Of a stretch of 59,245 nucleotides of DNA, positions 1-7,540 are shown piece by piece. Source of the stretch: Sphaerisporangium sp. (GTDB lineage: Bacteria; Actinomycetota; Actinomycetes; Streptosporangiales; Streptosporangiaceae); assembly GCA_025964675.1 (NCBI GenBank), contig JAOPYI010000262.1, positions 1 through 59,245 of the forward strand. The letters run 5' to 3'. A program made the position numbers and the translations under genes. Under the pieces are notes generated by a model. The model made no database searches and was not told the origin of the DNA. It saw nothing but the letters and a program-made list of their open reading frames with translations. How positions within the stretch are numbered: position 1 is the stretch's first letter; each line of letters starts with the position of its first letter.

Positions 1-82
1 GTTGATGGTTGACATGATAAATCCGGAGTCGTGCCGGGGATGCGACTCGCGGCAGATGAGGATGTTCGCGGATGTGGTGGCT

Positions 83-541
83 CTAGTTGGGCTCATCGTG
101 GTCGAGGTTGATCGGGCGTTCGAAGGCGGTCTCCAGAACGACGATGGTGTGGGTACCGGTGACACCGTCGATGTCGAAGATGCGGCGTAACACTGTCTGT
201 AGTGCTTTGGTGGTGCCAGTTCTGATCTTCACAAGCAGGGAGGCGGAGCCGGCGATGATGTGCGCCTCCTCGATTTCCGGAATGGCCGCGAGAGACTCCC
301 GGGTGGTCGCGCCTCCCATCCAGGCGTTGCCGTCGAGCATGACGAACGCCAGCACGCCCCGGCCCACAGCGTCCGGGTCGACGTCGACCGTGGTGCGCCG
401 GATGACGCCGCGTTCGCGCAGCTTGCGGACGCGCTCATGGGCCGAGCCGGCGGATAGTCCCACGGCCTGGCCAAGGGCCGCGTACGCCTGGGTTGCGTCG
501 CGCTGGAGCTGGGTCAGTAGCGCCCGGTCGACCTCGTCCAC
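83..541 (-). CDS. Lrp/AsnC family transcriptional regulator
   Basis: A 152-residue protein of normal Lrp/AsnC size. The N-terminal winged helix-turn-helix (about residues 5-60, with QAVGLSAGSAHERVRKL as recognition region) is followed by an alpha/beta RAM ligand-binding domain. It should bind DNA as a dimer or octamer and respond to an amino acid or similar small molecule. The start is GTG with a GGAG about 6 bases upstream. It diverges from the SMP-30/nudC pair, so those genes are plausible targets together with itself (inference). The ligand cannot be read from the sequence. Confidence 0.93.
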   Translation of the reverse strand: MDEVDRALLTQLQRDATQAYAALGQAVGLSAGSAHERVRKLRERGVIRRTTVDVDPDAVGRGVLAFVMLDGNAWMGGATTRESLAAIPEIEEAHIIAGSASLLVKIRTGTTKALQTVLRRIFDIDGVTGTHTIVVLETAFERPINLDHDEPN

Positions 542-603
542 GATCGCTCCACGTTGGTGATGTCGGTTCGGTCGGTGATGTCGGTTCGCGATCTTGCCAA
601 CTG

Positions 604-620
604 ACCATACATCATATGGT
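604..620. promoter_or_regulatory. Dyad ACCATA-N5-TATGGT, candidate Lrp operator
   Basis: A perfect 6-bp inverted repeat with a 5-base spacer lies in the 122-bp divergent gap between the Lrp gene and the SMP-30 gene. Its 17-bp span fits Lrp-family sites. A 13-base direct repeat (TGATGTCGGTTCG, about 558-587) lies nearby. The assignment to the adjacent regulator is inference. Confidence 0.45.
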
Positions 621-663
621 CGTGCTAGCTTCTTGACGAACGGAGTTCAGAGAGGAGGCATCT

Positions 664-1584
664 ATGGCCGATGTCATCAAGACGACGTTCGAGGTGCTCG
701 ACGAGCGGTTCCGCCGCTGCAACGGCGACGACTGGACACAGCGGCTGCACACCGGCTGCCGCTGGACCGAAGGTCCCGCCTACTTTCCCGCCGGCCGCTA
801 TGTCGTCTTCAGCGACATCCCCAACGACCGCATGCTGCGCTTTGACGAAACCACCGGCACGGTCGGCGTGTTCCGGGCGCCGGCCGGATACACCAACGGC
901 CACACAATGGACCGGCAGGGACGCCTGATCAGCTGCGAGCAAGGCACCCGGCGGGTCACCCGCACCGAGCACGACGGCTCGATCACCGTGCTGGCCGACC
1001 GCTACGACGGCAAACGCCTCAACAGCCCGAACGACGTGGTCGAGCGCGCGGACGGCTCGATCTGGTTCACCGACCCCAGCTACGGCATCGACAGCGACTA
1101 CGAGGGACACCAGGCCGCCAGCGAGATCGGCGGTTGCCACGTCTACCGCATCGCGCCGGATACGGGCGAGGTCCGCATCGTCGCCGACGACTTCCTACGC
1201 CCCAACGGGCTCGCGTTCTCCCTCGACGAGCGGCGGCTCTACATCGTCGATACCCGCAACAAGCACATCCGCCTCTTCGACGTGACCGAGGACGCCACGC
1301 TCTCGGGCGGACAGGTCTTCGCCACCTGCGACGCGGGGACCTTCGACGGGATCCGACTCGATGACGCCGGTCGCATCTGGGCCGCCGCCCACGACGGCCT
1401 GCACTGCTTCGACCCGGACGGCACCCTGATCGGCAAGCTGCACCTCCCGGAGATCGTCTCCAACCTCACCTTCGGCGGCCCGAAGCGCAACGACCTCTAC
1501 CTCACCGCATCCAGCTCGCTCTACGCCCTGCGGCTCAACGTCACCGGCGCCCGCTACCCGCGGCGCCCGACCACCCATGGATAA
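664..1584 (+). CDS. SMP-30/gluconolactonase/LRE family protein
   Basis: A 306-residue six-bladed beta-propeller of the SMP-30/Gluconolactonase/LRE-like family. Such enzymes are metal-dependent lactonases acting on sugar lactones; the substrate here is unknown. Expected metal/substrate residues are present: Glu in TEGPAY (about residue 36), Asn in NSPND (about 120-124), and the blade motif DGSIWFTDPSYG followed by RPNGLAFS. There is no signal peptide, so it is cytoplasmic. A strong AGGAGG lies 7 bases before the ATG. It overlaps nudC by 8 bases, so the two are translationally coupled. Confidence 0.9.
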   Translation: MADVIKTTFEVLDERFRRCNGDDWTQRLHTGCRWTEGPAYFPAGRYVVFSDIPNDRMLRFDETTGTVGVFRAPAGYTNGHTMDRQGRLISCEQGTRRVTRTEHDGSITVLADRYDGKRLNSPNDVVERADGSIWFTDPSYGIDSDYEGHQAASEIGGCHVYRIAPDTGEVRIVADDFLRPNGLAFSLDERRLYIVDTRNKHIRLFDVTEDATLSGGQVFATCDAGTFDGIRLDDAGRIWAAAHDGLHCFDPDGTLIGKLHLPEIVSNLTFGGPKRNDLYLTASSSLYALRLNVTGARYPRRPTTHG

Positions 1585-2488
1585 GTGCCGCACACTGCCC
1601 TACAGCGGTGGCCGACTGGACCGGGCAGTCGGCCACCGGCGCGACCTCGGCTGGCTTGGCGACCAGTTGGCCAGCCCCAGCCGCAGAATGATTCCGCTGT
1701 GGCGAGACCGGTGCCTGCTACACGACCGCGAAGTACTGAGCCTGCGCAACCGTGACGTGCTGAGCCTCCGCGACGCCGACGGCGAGCCGGTCTTTCTCGG
1801 CCTGGACGGTGACGCGCCGGTCTTCGCCGTCGACCTGTCCGCCCTCACCGAGGCGGATGCGCTCGCGATGACCGCTGCCGACGCGGCCGTGGACCTGCGT
1901 CAACTCGTCGGGCGCCTCGCCGGCGCCGAGGCCGCCGTGCTCGGCTACGCCCGCGGCTTGTGTCACTGGCACCGCAGCCAGCGGTACTGCGGCGCCTGCG
2001 GTGCACCTACCCGACCCAGCGACGGCGGTCACGTGCGGCTGTGCACGGCCTGCCCACGCCAGCACTTCCCTCGCATCGAACCGGCCGTCATCACGCTGGT
2101 CGAGGCGCCCGACGATCCAGCCCGCTGCCTGCTCGCCCGCCATGCCGGGGCCGGACCTGACTCGTACGCACTCCTGGCCGGCTTCGTCGAGGTCGGCGAG
2201 GACCTGGAGGACGCCGTGCGGCGCGAGGTGGCCGAGGAGGCTGGCGCCATCGTCGATGAGGTGACATACCAGGTCTCCCAGGCGTGGCCATTCCCCGCCG
2301 GTCTGATGGTCGGCTTCCGCGGCCGTGCGGCCAGCGACAGCACGCACGTCGACGGTGTCGAACTCATCGAGGTTCGCTGGTTCACCCGGGCCGAGCTCCG
2401 CGAGCGGCGCCGGGCCCGCGGTCACCTCGGCAACCTCGACTCGATCGACAACCTCCTCATCGAATCCTGGTTGGATCTGGAGGACTGA
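1577..2488 (+). CDS. nudC: NAD(+) diphosphatase NudC (Nudix, zinc ribbon)
   Basis: A 303-residue Nudix hydrolase with the NudC layout: a variable N-terminal domain, a four-cysteine zinc ribbon (CGAC and CTAC near residues 138-160), then a Nudix box starting GFVEVGEDLEDA and continuing REVAEEAGA (about 202-224). It would hydrolyse NADH/NAD+ to NMN(H) plus AMP and may remove NAD caps from RNA. It overlaps the lactonase gene by 8 bases. No clear terminator follows. Confidence 0.92.
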   Translation: MDKCRTLPYSGGRLDRAVGHRRDLGWLGDQLASPSRRMIPLWRDRCLLHDREVLSLRNRDVLSLRDADGEPVFLGLDGDAPVFAVDLSALTEADALAMTAADAAVDLRQLVGRLAGAEAAVLGYARGLCHWHRSQRYCGACGAPTRPSDGGHVRLCTACPRQHFPRIEPAVITLVEAPDDPARCLLARHAGAGPDSYALLAGFVEVGEDLEDAVRREVAEEAGAIVDEVTYQVSQAWPFPAGLMVGFRGRAASDSTHVDGVELIEVRWFTRAELRERRRARGHLGNLDSIDNLLIESWLDLED

Positions 2489-2689
2489 CAGCACCACGAC
2501 AGGGCGACCAGGTCGGTATGCCGGCGCGGCGGGCCATCGACCGGCGGACGGACCGTAGCCAGGTCCGGAAGCGCGCCGCAAAATCGTGAATCCTTCGGCG
2601 CACTCAATTCGGGCCTGAGCGGAAGTGTCGCCGGGCGACATGATGGCCAGTCCGCGCAGAGCTTGGGTTGGTCAGCCTCGTCGTGATCA

Positions 2690-2820
2690 TGTAAAGCATC
2701 AGCCGACACCAATCCGTCAAACATCAACTGAAGGTTGACACGTGGTCGGCATCTGTGTCCTGCTTCGGCTGCTGTTGTCCTACCTCGGTTGTTGCTGGCG
2801 GCTTCGGCTGATGCTTTACA
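2690..2820. repeat. 131-bp structure bounded by perfect 17-bp inverted repeats
   Basis: TGTAAAGCATCAGCCGA at 2690-2706 is the exact reverse complement of the sequence at 2804-2820, with a 97-base interior that contains a smaller TCAAC/GTTGA hairpin. No coding sequence of known type and no obvious target-site duplication are visible. It could be a MITE-like mobile remnant or a large regulatory hairpin upstream of the small membrane-protein gene. It lies in the 508 bases between nudC and that gene, where I see nothing else. Confidence 0.6.
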
Positions 2821-2996
2821 CCGCGCCGGCTGACCTGCCTTGCTGTGTGATCAGTGACGATCATGCGGGAGGTTGGGTTGGCGCTGGTGGAGTCGATCGT
2901 TGTGGAGCACCGTTGCTGCGTTTTAGAGACCCCTCGTACACCGGGACGCGACCGCAACGTCCCATAGTCGTGACTGAAGAGGCAAAGGGAGCTGCC

Positions 2997-3326
2997 GTGA
3001 ACCGACGTGCCAGACTGCTGCCTGGAGAGAGCACATTCTTCAAGGTGTGCCTCGTAGTTCTGGTGGCCGGCGCAATCTTCTACGCCGGGCACAGAGTTGG
3101 CGCGAACAGTGTCCAGGTCGGATCGGCTACAGCCTGCACACAAATCCAGGCAGACGTACAGTCACTCCGGGTCAGGGCTACACAGGCCTTCTCGTCTGAC
3201 CCGACTCAGGCTATGCGTTGGCGCGCCTACCCCCACGCTGTGATCGATAACGCCGCGTGCTTCTCCACCGCCGACGTCGCTGATGCGCATGCGATGCTGG
3301 ACGAGATTAACTCGCCACCTCGATAG
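2997..3326 (+). CDS. Small single-pass membrane protein, unknown function
   Basis: About 109 residues from a GTG preceded by AAAGGGA with 6 bases of spacing. This start is preferred over longer in-frame options, whose added sequence has non-coding composition. A hydrophobic segment (about residues 16-34, CLVVLVAGAIFYAG) anchors it. The remainder should be extracytoplasmic and carries two cysteines (ACTQ and ACFS) that could form a disulfide. I do not recognise the family. It lies in the region of the decayed element. Confidence 0.55.
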   Translation: MNRRARLLPGESTFFKVCLVVLVAGAIFYAGHRVGANSVQVGSATACTQIQADVQSLRVRATQAFSSDPTQAMRWRAYPHAVIDNAACFSTADVADAHAMLDEINSPPR

Positions 3327-3411
3327 GGCAGGCCACCAGGGACAACGGGTCAGATTCGCTGACGAGTGGCCCTCTCGTTGCACCATCACTCAGCCTTCGG
3401 CCTCAGCAACT

Positions 3412-3669
3412 TCACTGCGATTCGGGTTGTTGTGGCTCGTCTGGCTCGGTGACGAAGGAGCCCATGCCGGGCTCGGTATGGATGAGGCCGTCTGCTCGTA
3501 GCGCGCGCATGACCTTCTGAGCGGTGGCGTTGGCGATGCCGAACTCTTCGACGATGGCGATGAGTGAGGGGATGCGCTCGCCTGGCTTGTACTGGCCGGA
3601 GCGGATGCGCTCGCGCATGATCGCATGGACCTGGCGCCACCTGGGCTGATTCGGCTTCAGCTCGATCAT
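3412..3669 (-). CDS. Short GntR-family repressor
   Basis: 85 residues, essentially only a GntR winged helix-turn-helix (IRSGQYKPGERIPS, then ATAQKVMRALRADG) with no effector domain. This size is typical of short GntR proteins of actinomycete integrative elements and plasmids, such as KorSA-like regulators. It diverges from the methyltransferase gene over a block of palindromes. A TACGGT hexamer ends 7 bases before its ATG, which suggests a leaderless transcript. Autorepression and control of the divergent operon are inferred. Confidence 0.85.
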   Translation of the reverse strand: MIELKPNQPRWRQVHAIMRERIRSGQYKPGERIPSLIAIVEEFGIANATAQKVMRALRADGLIHTEPGMGSFVTEPDEPQQPESQ

Positions 3670-3689
3670 GATGGCAACCGTAGGAAGCC

Positions 3690-3759
3690 ATAACGCGCTT
3701 GGCGATGGACGGCGCGACGCTACGCGCTATAGCGCGCTATGGCTTTGCCTGCTTATGAT
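3690..3759. promoter_or_regulatory. Divergent operator/promoter region for gntR and methyltransferase
   Basis: CGCGCTATAGCGCG (3723-3736) and ATAGCGCGCTAT (3729-3740) are overlapping perfect palindromes. A related half-site, ATAACGCGCT, lies at 3690-3699 next to the gntR promoter. For the rightward gene a TATGAT hexamer (3754-3759) sits 6 bases before ATG 3766, putting the palindromes where the -35 would be. For gntR the related site lies just upstream of its -10 (TACGGT, complement of 3677-3682). This is a classic layout for a shared repressor. Confidence 0.6.
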
Positions 3760-3765
3760 GCCCGC

Positions 3766-4587
3766 ATGGATGCTCTGGGCCGTGACCTCTTCAGGGGGTC
3801 AGAGTCGAACTCGCCGGACCTGTTGGGCCTGAACACGCCCAACGTGGCGCGGATGTATGACTACTTCTTGGGTGGTAAGGACAACCTCGCGGTGGATCGG
3901 GACTGCGCCGAGGAAGTGATCCGGCACGCTCCCTATGTCCCGCTGATGGCTCGGGCCAATCGCGCGTTCCTGGGGCGGGCGGTGCGGTTCCTCGCCGGTG
4001 AGGCGGGCATCCGGCAGTTCCTCGACATCGGGACCGGGCTGCCCACCCGGGAGAACGTTCACCAGGTCACACAAAGGATCGACCCGCGATCAAGGGTGGT
4101 CTACGTCGACAACGACCCCGTCGTGCTGGCGCACGCTCGGGCGCTGATGGTCGACAACCCCAACACGCACGTGGCGGCCGGTGATCTGCGCAACCCCGGG
4201 GAGATCCTGACCGATCCGCACACCCGGGGCGTGATCGATTTGTCTCGGCCGGTGGCGGTGCTGCTGTGCGCCGTCCTGCATTTCATCGCCAACGAGAAGG
4301 ACCCGTACGGGATTGTCTCGACGCTGGTCGAGGCGATGGCCCCGGGCTCGTACCTGGTGATCTCGCATGCGGAGCGGCACAGGGAGCTGACTGCGGTAAC
4401 CGACTCCTACCGGGGCGCGAACGCTCCGGCGGTGCTGCGTTCCTGCGTGGAGATCGCCGAGTTCTTCGACGGCTTGGAGTTGCTTGCTCCGGGGGTGGTC
4501 TACCTGCCGTTGTGGCGGCCGGACGGGCCGGTGTTCTTCGAGGACAACTGCGTACGGGCTTACGGCGGGATAGGGCGGAAGCTGTGA
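3766..4587 (+). CDS. SAM-dependent methyltransferase, DUF574/Methyltransf_19 type
   Basis: About 273 residues. The family signature is present: NTPNVARMYDYFLGGKDN near the N-terminus, a SAM-binding FLDIGTGLPT loop, VVYVDNDPVVLAHARAL, then VLLCAVLHFI and YLVISHAE. The family is abundant in filamentous actinomycetes; its substrates are largely unknown. An ATG at 3739 is also in frame, but it lies inside the palindromic operator, while ATG 3766 has a TATGAT 6 bases upstream, so 3766 is preferred. The next gene overlaps by GTGA coupling. Confidence 0.88.
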   Translation: MDALGRDLFRGSESNSPDLLGLNTPNVARMYDYFLGGKDNLAVDRDCAEEVIRHAPYVPLMARANRAFLGRAVRFLAGEAGIRQFLDIGTGLPTRENVHQVTQRIDPRSRVVYVDNDPVVLAHARALMVDNPNTHVAAGDLRNPGEILTDPHTRGVIDLSRPVAVLLCAVLHFIANEKDPYGIVSTLVEAMAPGSYLVISHAERHRELTAVTDSYRGANAPAVLRSCVEIAEFFDGLELLAPGVVYLPLWRPDGPVFFEDNCVRAYGGIGRKL

Positions 4588-4955
4588 CCGTTCCTGAGCC
4601 GGCGGGCGTACGGCATCCGGTCATGAGCGGCCTCGCCGCGGTGGGGCGTTCCCCGGTCGCCGTGGCCGCGCTGCGGTTGTGCCGGGAGCTGGAGTCCTTC
4701 GGTATCACCGCTGACCCGCACGAGGGTGATCGCGTGGCGGCGCTGTCGGTCTGCGCGGGCTTGGTCATCTGGTGCGAGAACGGCTCTGCCGACATGCGTT
4801 ACCGGTGGTGGACGGGCCGCGTATCCGAGCGCACCGGGCGGTGGGTCTACACCTGGTGTCCCGCGGATGACCCCTCGACGGCGGCACGACGCGTAGCCAC
4901 GCGCTACCGGGAGCTGCGGGCACTCAACGCCGAGAACGGGCCTGGTCGTGGCTGA
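4584..4955 (+). CDS. Hypothetical protein coupled to the methyltransferase
   Basis: 123 residues starting at a GTG that overlaps the methyltransferase stop (GTGA). It has no membrane segment or signal. It contains a Trp/Arg-rich stretch (RYRWWTGRVSERTGRWVYTW) and looks like a small cytosolic alpha/beta protein. The family is not assigned. Its last 8 bases overlap the start of the next, frameshifted gene, so three genes were once one tightly coupled operon. Confidence 0.65.
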   Translation: MTVPEPAGVRHPVMSGLAAVGRSPVAVAALRLCRELESFGITADPHEGDRVAALSVCAGLVIWCENGSADMRYRWWTGRVSERTGRWVYTWCPADDPSTAARRVATRYRELRALNAENGPGRG

Positions 4956-5228
4956 GCTAGAGATCGTCTGGGTGCAGTCGGCGAAGGTGCATGCCTTCAG
5001 ACACGGCATGGTCGGCGGGGTGCGGGCCTTCACCTTGGACGTGCTCCCCCGGCCCTACGAGCTGGATGCAAGCTGCCCGGTCCCAAGGGAGCGCAGGAGA
5101 TCGAAAGGTTCGCCAGCGAGGAAGCCGCCTACGCGCGGGCACGTGAAAAGGTCGCCGAGTCCCTCCAACTGTTCAGCCAGACGCCCCCGGCCGTCACCTC
5201 GACACAAGGCGGCCCATGCCCGCGGTGA
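4948..5228 (+). pseudogene. Frameshifted small hypothetical gene
   Basis: From GTG 4948 the frame gives plausible protein through RPYELD. It then turns into Arg/Ser/Pro-rich text typical of a wrong frame. Moving by -1 at about 5064 restores a sensible sequence (KLPGPKGAQEIERFASEEAA, then AYARAREKVAESLQLF) to a TGA at 5226. A single-base indel near 5064 therefore breaks a protein of about 93 residues. A sequencing error is the alternative. The family is not recognised. Confidence 0.6.
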
Positions 5229-5256
5229 TCGCCTCCGAGGTGCCGGCTATGTCGCT

Positions 5257-5493
5257 GTGAACGCTTCTCAGCCGGGGTTGCCGTTGGGTGAGTCCGGTTG
5301 CCGAGGGGGCGCCGATTGTACGCACCTGCGGGTGTGCTGGACCTGGATTTGGCCCTACCTCGGCAACCTGCCCGGCGGCGCCACCTGCGGGGACTGCGGC
5401 ACCTGGTGGCGGCTGGATCTCATCCCGCCGGCCGTGCTTGAGCGTCTTCGGGGCGAGGACGCGCCGCCGCCGTGTCAGGAGACGGCGCAGTGA
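5257..5493 (+). CDS. Small Cys/Trp-rich hypothetical protein
   Basis: 78 residues from a GTG that overlaps the stop of a tiny 14-codon frame (5216-5260), itself overlapping the end of the broken gene. Six cysteines, including CTHLRVC and CGDCGTWW, suggest a metal-binding or disulfide-rich fold. The 3' 74 bases overlap the convergent kinase gene. The function is unknown; similar small proteins are common cargo of actinomycete integrative elements. Confidence 0.55.
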   Translation: MNASQPGLPLGESGCRGGADCTHLRVCWTWIWPYLGNLPGGATCGDCGTWWRLDLIPPAVLERLRGEDAPPPCQETAQ

Positions 5494-6040
5494 GGACTTG
5501 GAATGCGTCGGCTATCTCGCGGGCGGCCTGGTCGGGGCCGGTGCGGTCGGTGTGGAGGCGCAGGTGAAAGAAACCCTCGTCGGCGTTGGTCTCAAGGTCG
5601 GTCAGCGTCTCGTCCCATGCGGCCAGGCGCTGGGCGGTATCGACCTCCCCGCGGTGGCCGGACCGCTGCTCGCAGACTTCGCGTGGTACCCACAGCAAGA
5701 CTCGCAACCAGGGGTCTCGTCCGACGAGGCGGCGCAGATCGGCGATGTTGCCGATGTGGGCGACCGGGATGAGCCCGGCGCTGGTCATGTCGTCGACCTC
5801 CGCGCAGTCGATGGCGTAGGTGTTGCCGTACCGGTGGGTCTCAGCGACGGTGCGGCCGGCCTGGCGCAGTTCGTCGAGGTGGGCGGCGGTGACGAGGTGG
5901 TATTCCTCGGCTCGGCCGGTGCCGACCTTGAGCTTGCGCAGCAGCCGAAACCGGGGGTCGAGCCGGTGAAGGGCCTCGGTGGTGGTGCTCTTGCCGCTGG
6001 TGGGCGGGCCGTACAAGACGACCCCTGTTGGTGGCCTCAC
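5420..6040 (-). CDS. P-loop kinase, guanylate-kinase-like
   Basis: 206 residues with an N-terminal Walker A, GPPTSGKST (about residues 11-19). Next comes a segment resembling the GMP-binding region of guanylate kinases (EEYHLVTAAHLDELRQAG, then HRYGNTYAID). It is not the housekeeping gmk and the true substrate is unknown. The start is GTG overlapping the TGA of a truncated upstream gene (GTGA). The last 74 bases overlap the convergent small gene. The C-terminal 25 residues are Pro/Ala/Arg-rich and probably disordered. Confidence 0.72.
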   Translation of the reverse strand: MRPPTGVVLYGPPTSGKSTTTEALHRLDPRFRLLRKLKVGTGRAEEYHLVTAAHLDELRQAGRTVAETHRYGNTYAIDCAEVDDMTSAGLIPVAHIGNIADLRRLVGRDPWLRVLLWVPREVCEQRSGHRGEVDTAQRLAAWDETLTDLETNADEGFFHLRLHTDRTGPDQAAREIADAFQVLTAPSPDTAAARPRPEDAQARPAG

Positions 6041-6155
6041 GCGAGGATGCGCTTGAGCGCGTCACGGGTCTGGTCGGCAAGGCTGATCGCCGCGCCAAGC
6101 CGGTTGTCGACGGTGAGGTGTGCGGTGGGCGGGGCTTTGTCGGTGTCCAGGCCGG
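6037..6155 (-). pseudogene. 3' fragment of a kinase-like gene, truncated at a deletion scar
   Basis: About 38 residues of convincing coding sequence (DTDKAPPTAHLTVDN, then AISLADQTRDALKRIL) read into the start of the P-loop kinase gene with a GTGA overlap. Upstream of about 6150 the resemblance to protein stops, and integrase sequence begins on the other strand. The 5' part of this gene is missing. The parent was probably another nucleotide-kinase-like protein of the element (inference). Confidence 0.5.
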
Positions 6156-6156
6156 C

Positions 6157-6288
6157 GACGTACTGCTGGCCCGGCTCGGCCATGCTGATCCGGCGATCAC
6201 GCTGAGGGTGTACGCCCATGTGATCAATGAGCAGATGGCGACGGCGGCTGACGTCTTCGCCTCGGCTATCAAGGAAGCCGCCGGGTAG
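6157..6288 (+). pseudogene. C-terminal remnant of a tyrosine integrase
   Basis: The frame ending at TAG 6288 carries the end of a phage/ICE-type tyrosine recombinase: ARLGHADPAITLRVYAHV includes the conserved LGH and the Tyr nucleophile, then AADVFASAIKEAAG. The N-terminal DNA-binding domain and the catalytic Arg and Lys regions are absent, so it is inactive. It ends 65 bases from the 3' end of tRNA-Thr, the usual int-attR arrangement of actinomycete integrative elements. Confidence 0.82.
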
Positions 6289-6312
6289 CTCTTGTTAGCA
6301 AGCCCGTTAGCA

Positions 6313-6345
6313 AAAGGCCCCCCGCGATCATCGCGAGGGGCCTTT
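6313..6345. terminator. Terminator hairpin downstream of tRNA-Thr
   Basis: A 15-bp stem with one mismatch (AAAGGCCCC... / ...GGGGCCTTT) and a TCA loop. It can serve the leftward tRNA and the rightward integrase remnant. Confidence 0.75.
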
Positions 6346-6353
6346 GAGCTGGG

Positions 6354-6426
6354 AGCCGACGAGGGGAATCGAACCCCTGACCTACGGTTTACAAGACCGT
6401 TGCTCTGCCGATTGAGCTACGTCGGC
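6354..6426 (-). tRNA. tRNA-Thr(TGT)
   Basis: Complete cloverleaf on the minus strand. The acceptor stem is GCCGACG/CGTCGGC, the anticodon loop CTTGTAA gives TGT, and the T arm reads GGGGTTCGATTCCCC. CCA is not encoded; the 3' end is followed by CCC. Its 3' half is the likely attachment site of the decayed element to its left. Confidence 0.96.
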
Positions 6427-6556
6427 GGGCAGTGCCCTACGAGTTTAGTCGTATCGCGCGCGCACCGTCACCGATCATCGACGCCGGGTCCATGGAGCGG
6501 CAGTACGGAAACCGGCTCGGTGTCGTGGGGACGCCTTGAGCTTGGGTGTACGGAGG

Positions 6557-7519
6557 TCAGCCGCGGCGGAGGCGGGCGATCTCGTAGAGGGCGATGCCGG
6601 CTGCCACGCCGGCGTTCAGCGACTCGGCGGCGGCGCTCATGGGGATGCGCGCCACGACGTCGCACGACTCGCGGACGAGGCGGGACAGGCCCTTGCCCTC
6701 CGAGCCGACCACCACGACGAGAGGCTCAGTGGCCAACTGGACGTCGCCGATGTCCATGGGGCCCTCACCGTCGAGGCCGACCACGAACAGCCCCTGCTCG
6801 CGGTATTCGCGGAGCGTGCTGGTCAGGTTGGCGGCGCGGGCCACGGGCAGGTGGGCCAGGGCGCCCGCCGAGGTCTTCCAGGCGCCCGCCGTGACCCCGG
6901 CGGAGCGGCGTGAGGGCACGAGGATGCCGTGGGCCCCGAAGGCGGTGGCGGAGCGGGCGATGGCCCCGAGGTTGCGGGGGTCGGTGACGCTGTCGAGCGC
7001 GATGATCAGCGGGATCTCGGCGGCGTCCTGTGCCCGGTGGACGAGATCGTCCGGGTGGGCGTACTCGTACGGCGGGAGCTGGAGCGCCAGGCCTTGGTGG
7101 ACGGCGCCCTCCGTCAGCCGGTCGAGCTTGTCGCGGCTGACCTCCAGCAGGGGGATGCCACGATTGGCGGCCATCTTGATCGCTTCGCGGATGCGGTCGT
7201 CGCTCTCGACGCGCTGCGCCACGTAGAGGACGTTGGCGGGCACCCGGGCGCGCAACACCTCGACCACGGGGTTACGGCCGCCGATGACCTCGGCGACATC
7301 GTCTCGCCTGCTCCCGCGACTCTGCTGCCGCGTGGGCCGCTCCCCGGCCCGGGGAGCCGGACCCCCGGCACCACGCTGCTTGTCCTTGAACCAATGCCTC
7401 TCCTGGGCGGGTGGGGTCGCTCCTCTGCCCTGAAGAGCACTTCGACCCTGCCCACCGGTGCCCCTCGTGGGGCCCTGCTTCTTCGCGGGCCTACCGGACC
7501 CCTTACCCACACCAGCCAT
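6557..7519 (-). CDS. rlmB: 23S rRNA (guanosine-2'-O-)-methyltransferase, TrmH/RlmB family
   Basis: 320 residues. A basic, Gly/Arg/Gln-rich N-terminal extension of about 80 residues precedes the substrate-binding domain (AEVIGGRNPVVEVLRA) and a C-terminal SPOUT knot methyltransferase. The knot shows motif 1 (SVTDPRNLGAIARSA), motif 2 (VVVVGSEGKGLSRLV) and motif 3 (SLNAGVAAGIALYE). It would methylate the ribose of G2251 in the 23S P loop using SAM. It follows cysS by 21 bases, the common actinobacterial cysS-rlmB pair. Confidence 0.93.
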   Translation of the reverse strand: MAGVGKGSGRPAKKQGPTRGTGGQGRSALQGRGATPPAQERHWFKDKQRGAGGPAPRAGERPTRQQSRGSRRDDVAEVIGGRNPVVEVLRARVPANVLYVAQRVESDDRIREAIKMAANRGIPLLEVSRDKLDRLTEGAVHQGLALQLPPYEYAHPDDLVHRAQDAAEIPLIIALDSVTDPRNLGAIARSATAFGAHGILVPSRRSAGVTAGAWKTSAGALAHLPVARAANLTSTLREYREQGLFVVGLDGEGPMDIGDVQLATEPLVVVVGSEGKGLSRLVRESCDVVARIPMSAAAESLNAGVAAGIALYEIARLRRG

Positions 7520-7540
7520 GATGCCAGCCTACCGGCGCGA

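Noticed and set aside
2-190. Short open frame at the left edge
   Set aside because: It runs antisense into the 3' part of the Lrp gene and has no coding signature.
4266-4583. Longer open frame upstream of the hypothetical gene at 4584
   Set aside because: It lies inside the methyltransferase gene in another frame. The GTG at 4584 overlapping the methyltransferase stop explains the real start.
6028-6156. N-terminal part of the open frame that ends with the integrase tail
   Set aside because: It is antisense to the kinase-like fragment and shows no integrase resemblance; the similarity begins only at about 6157.
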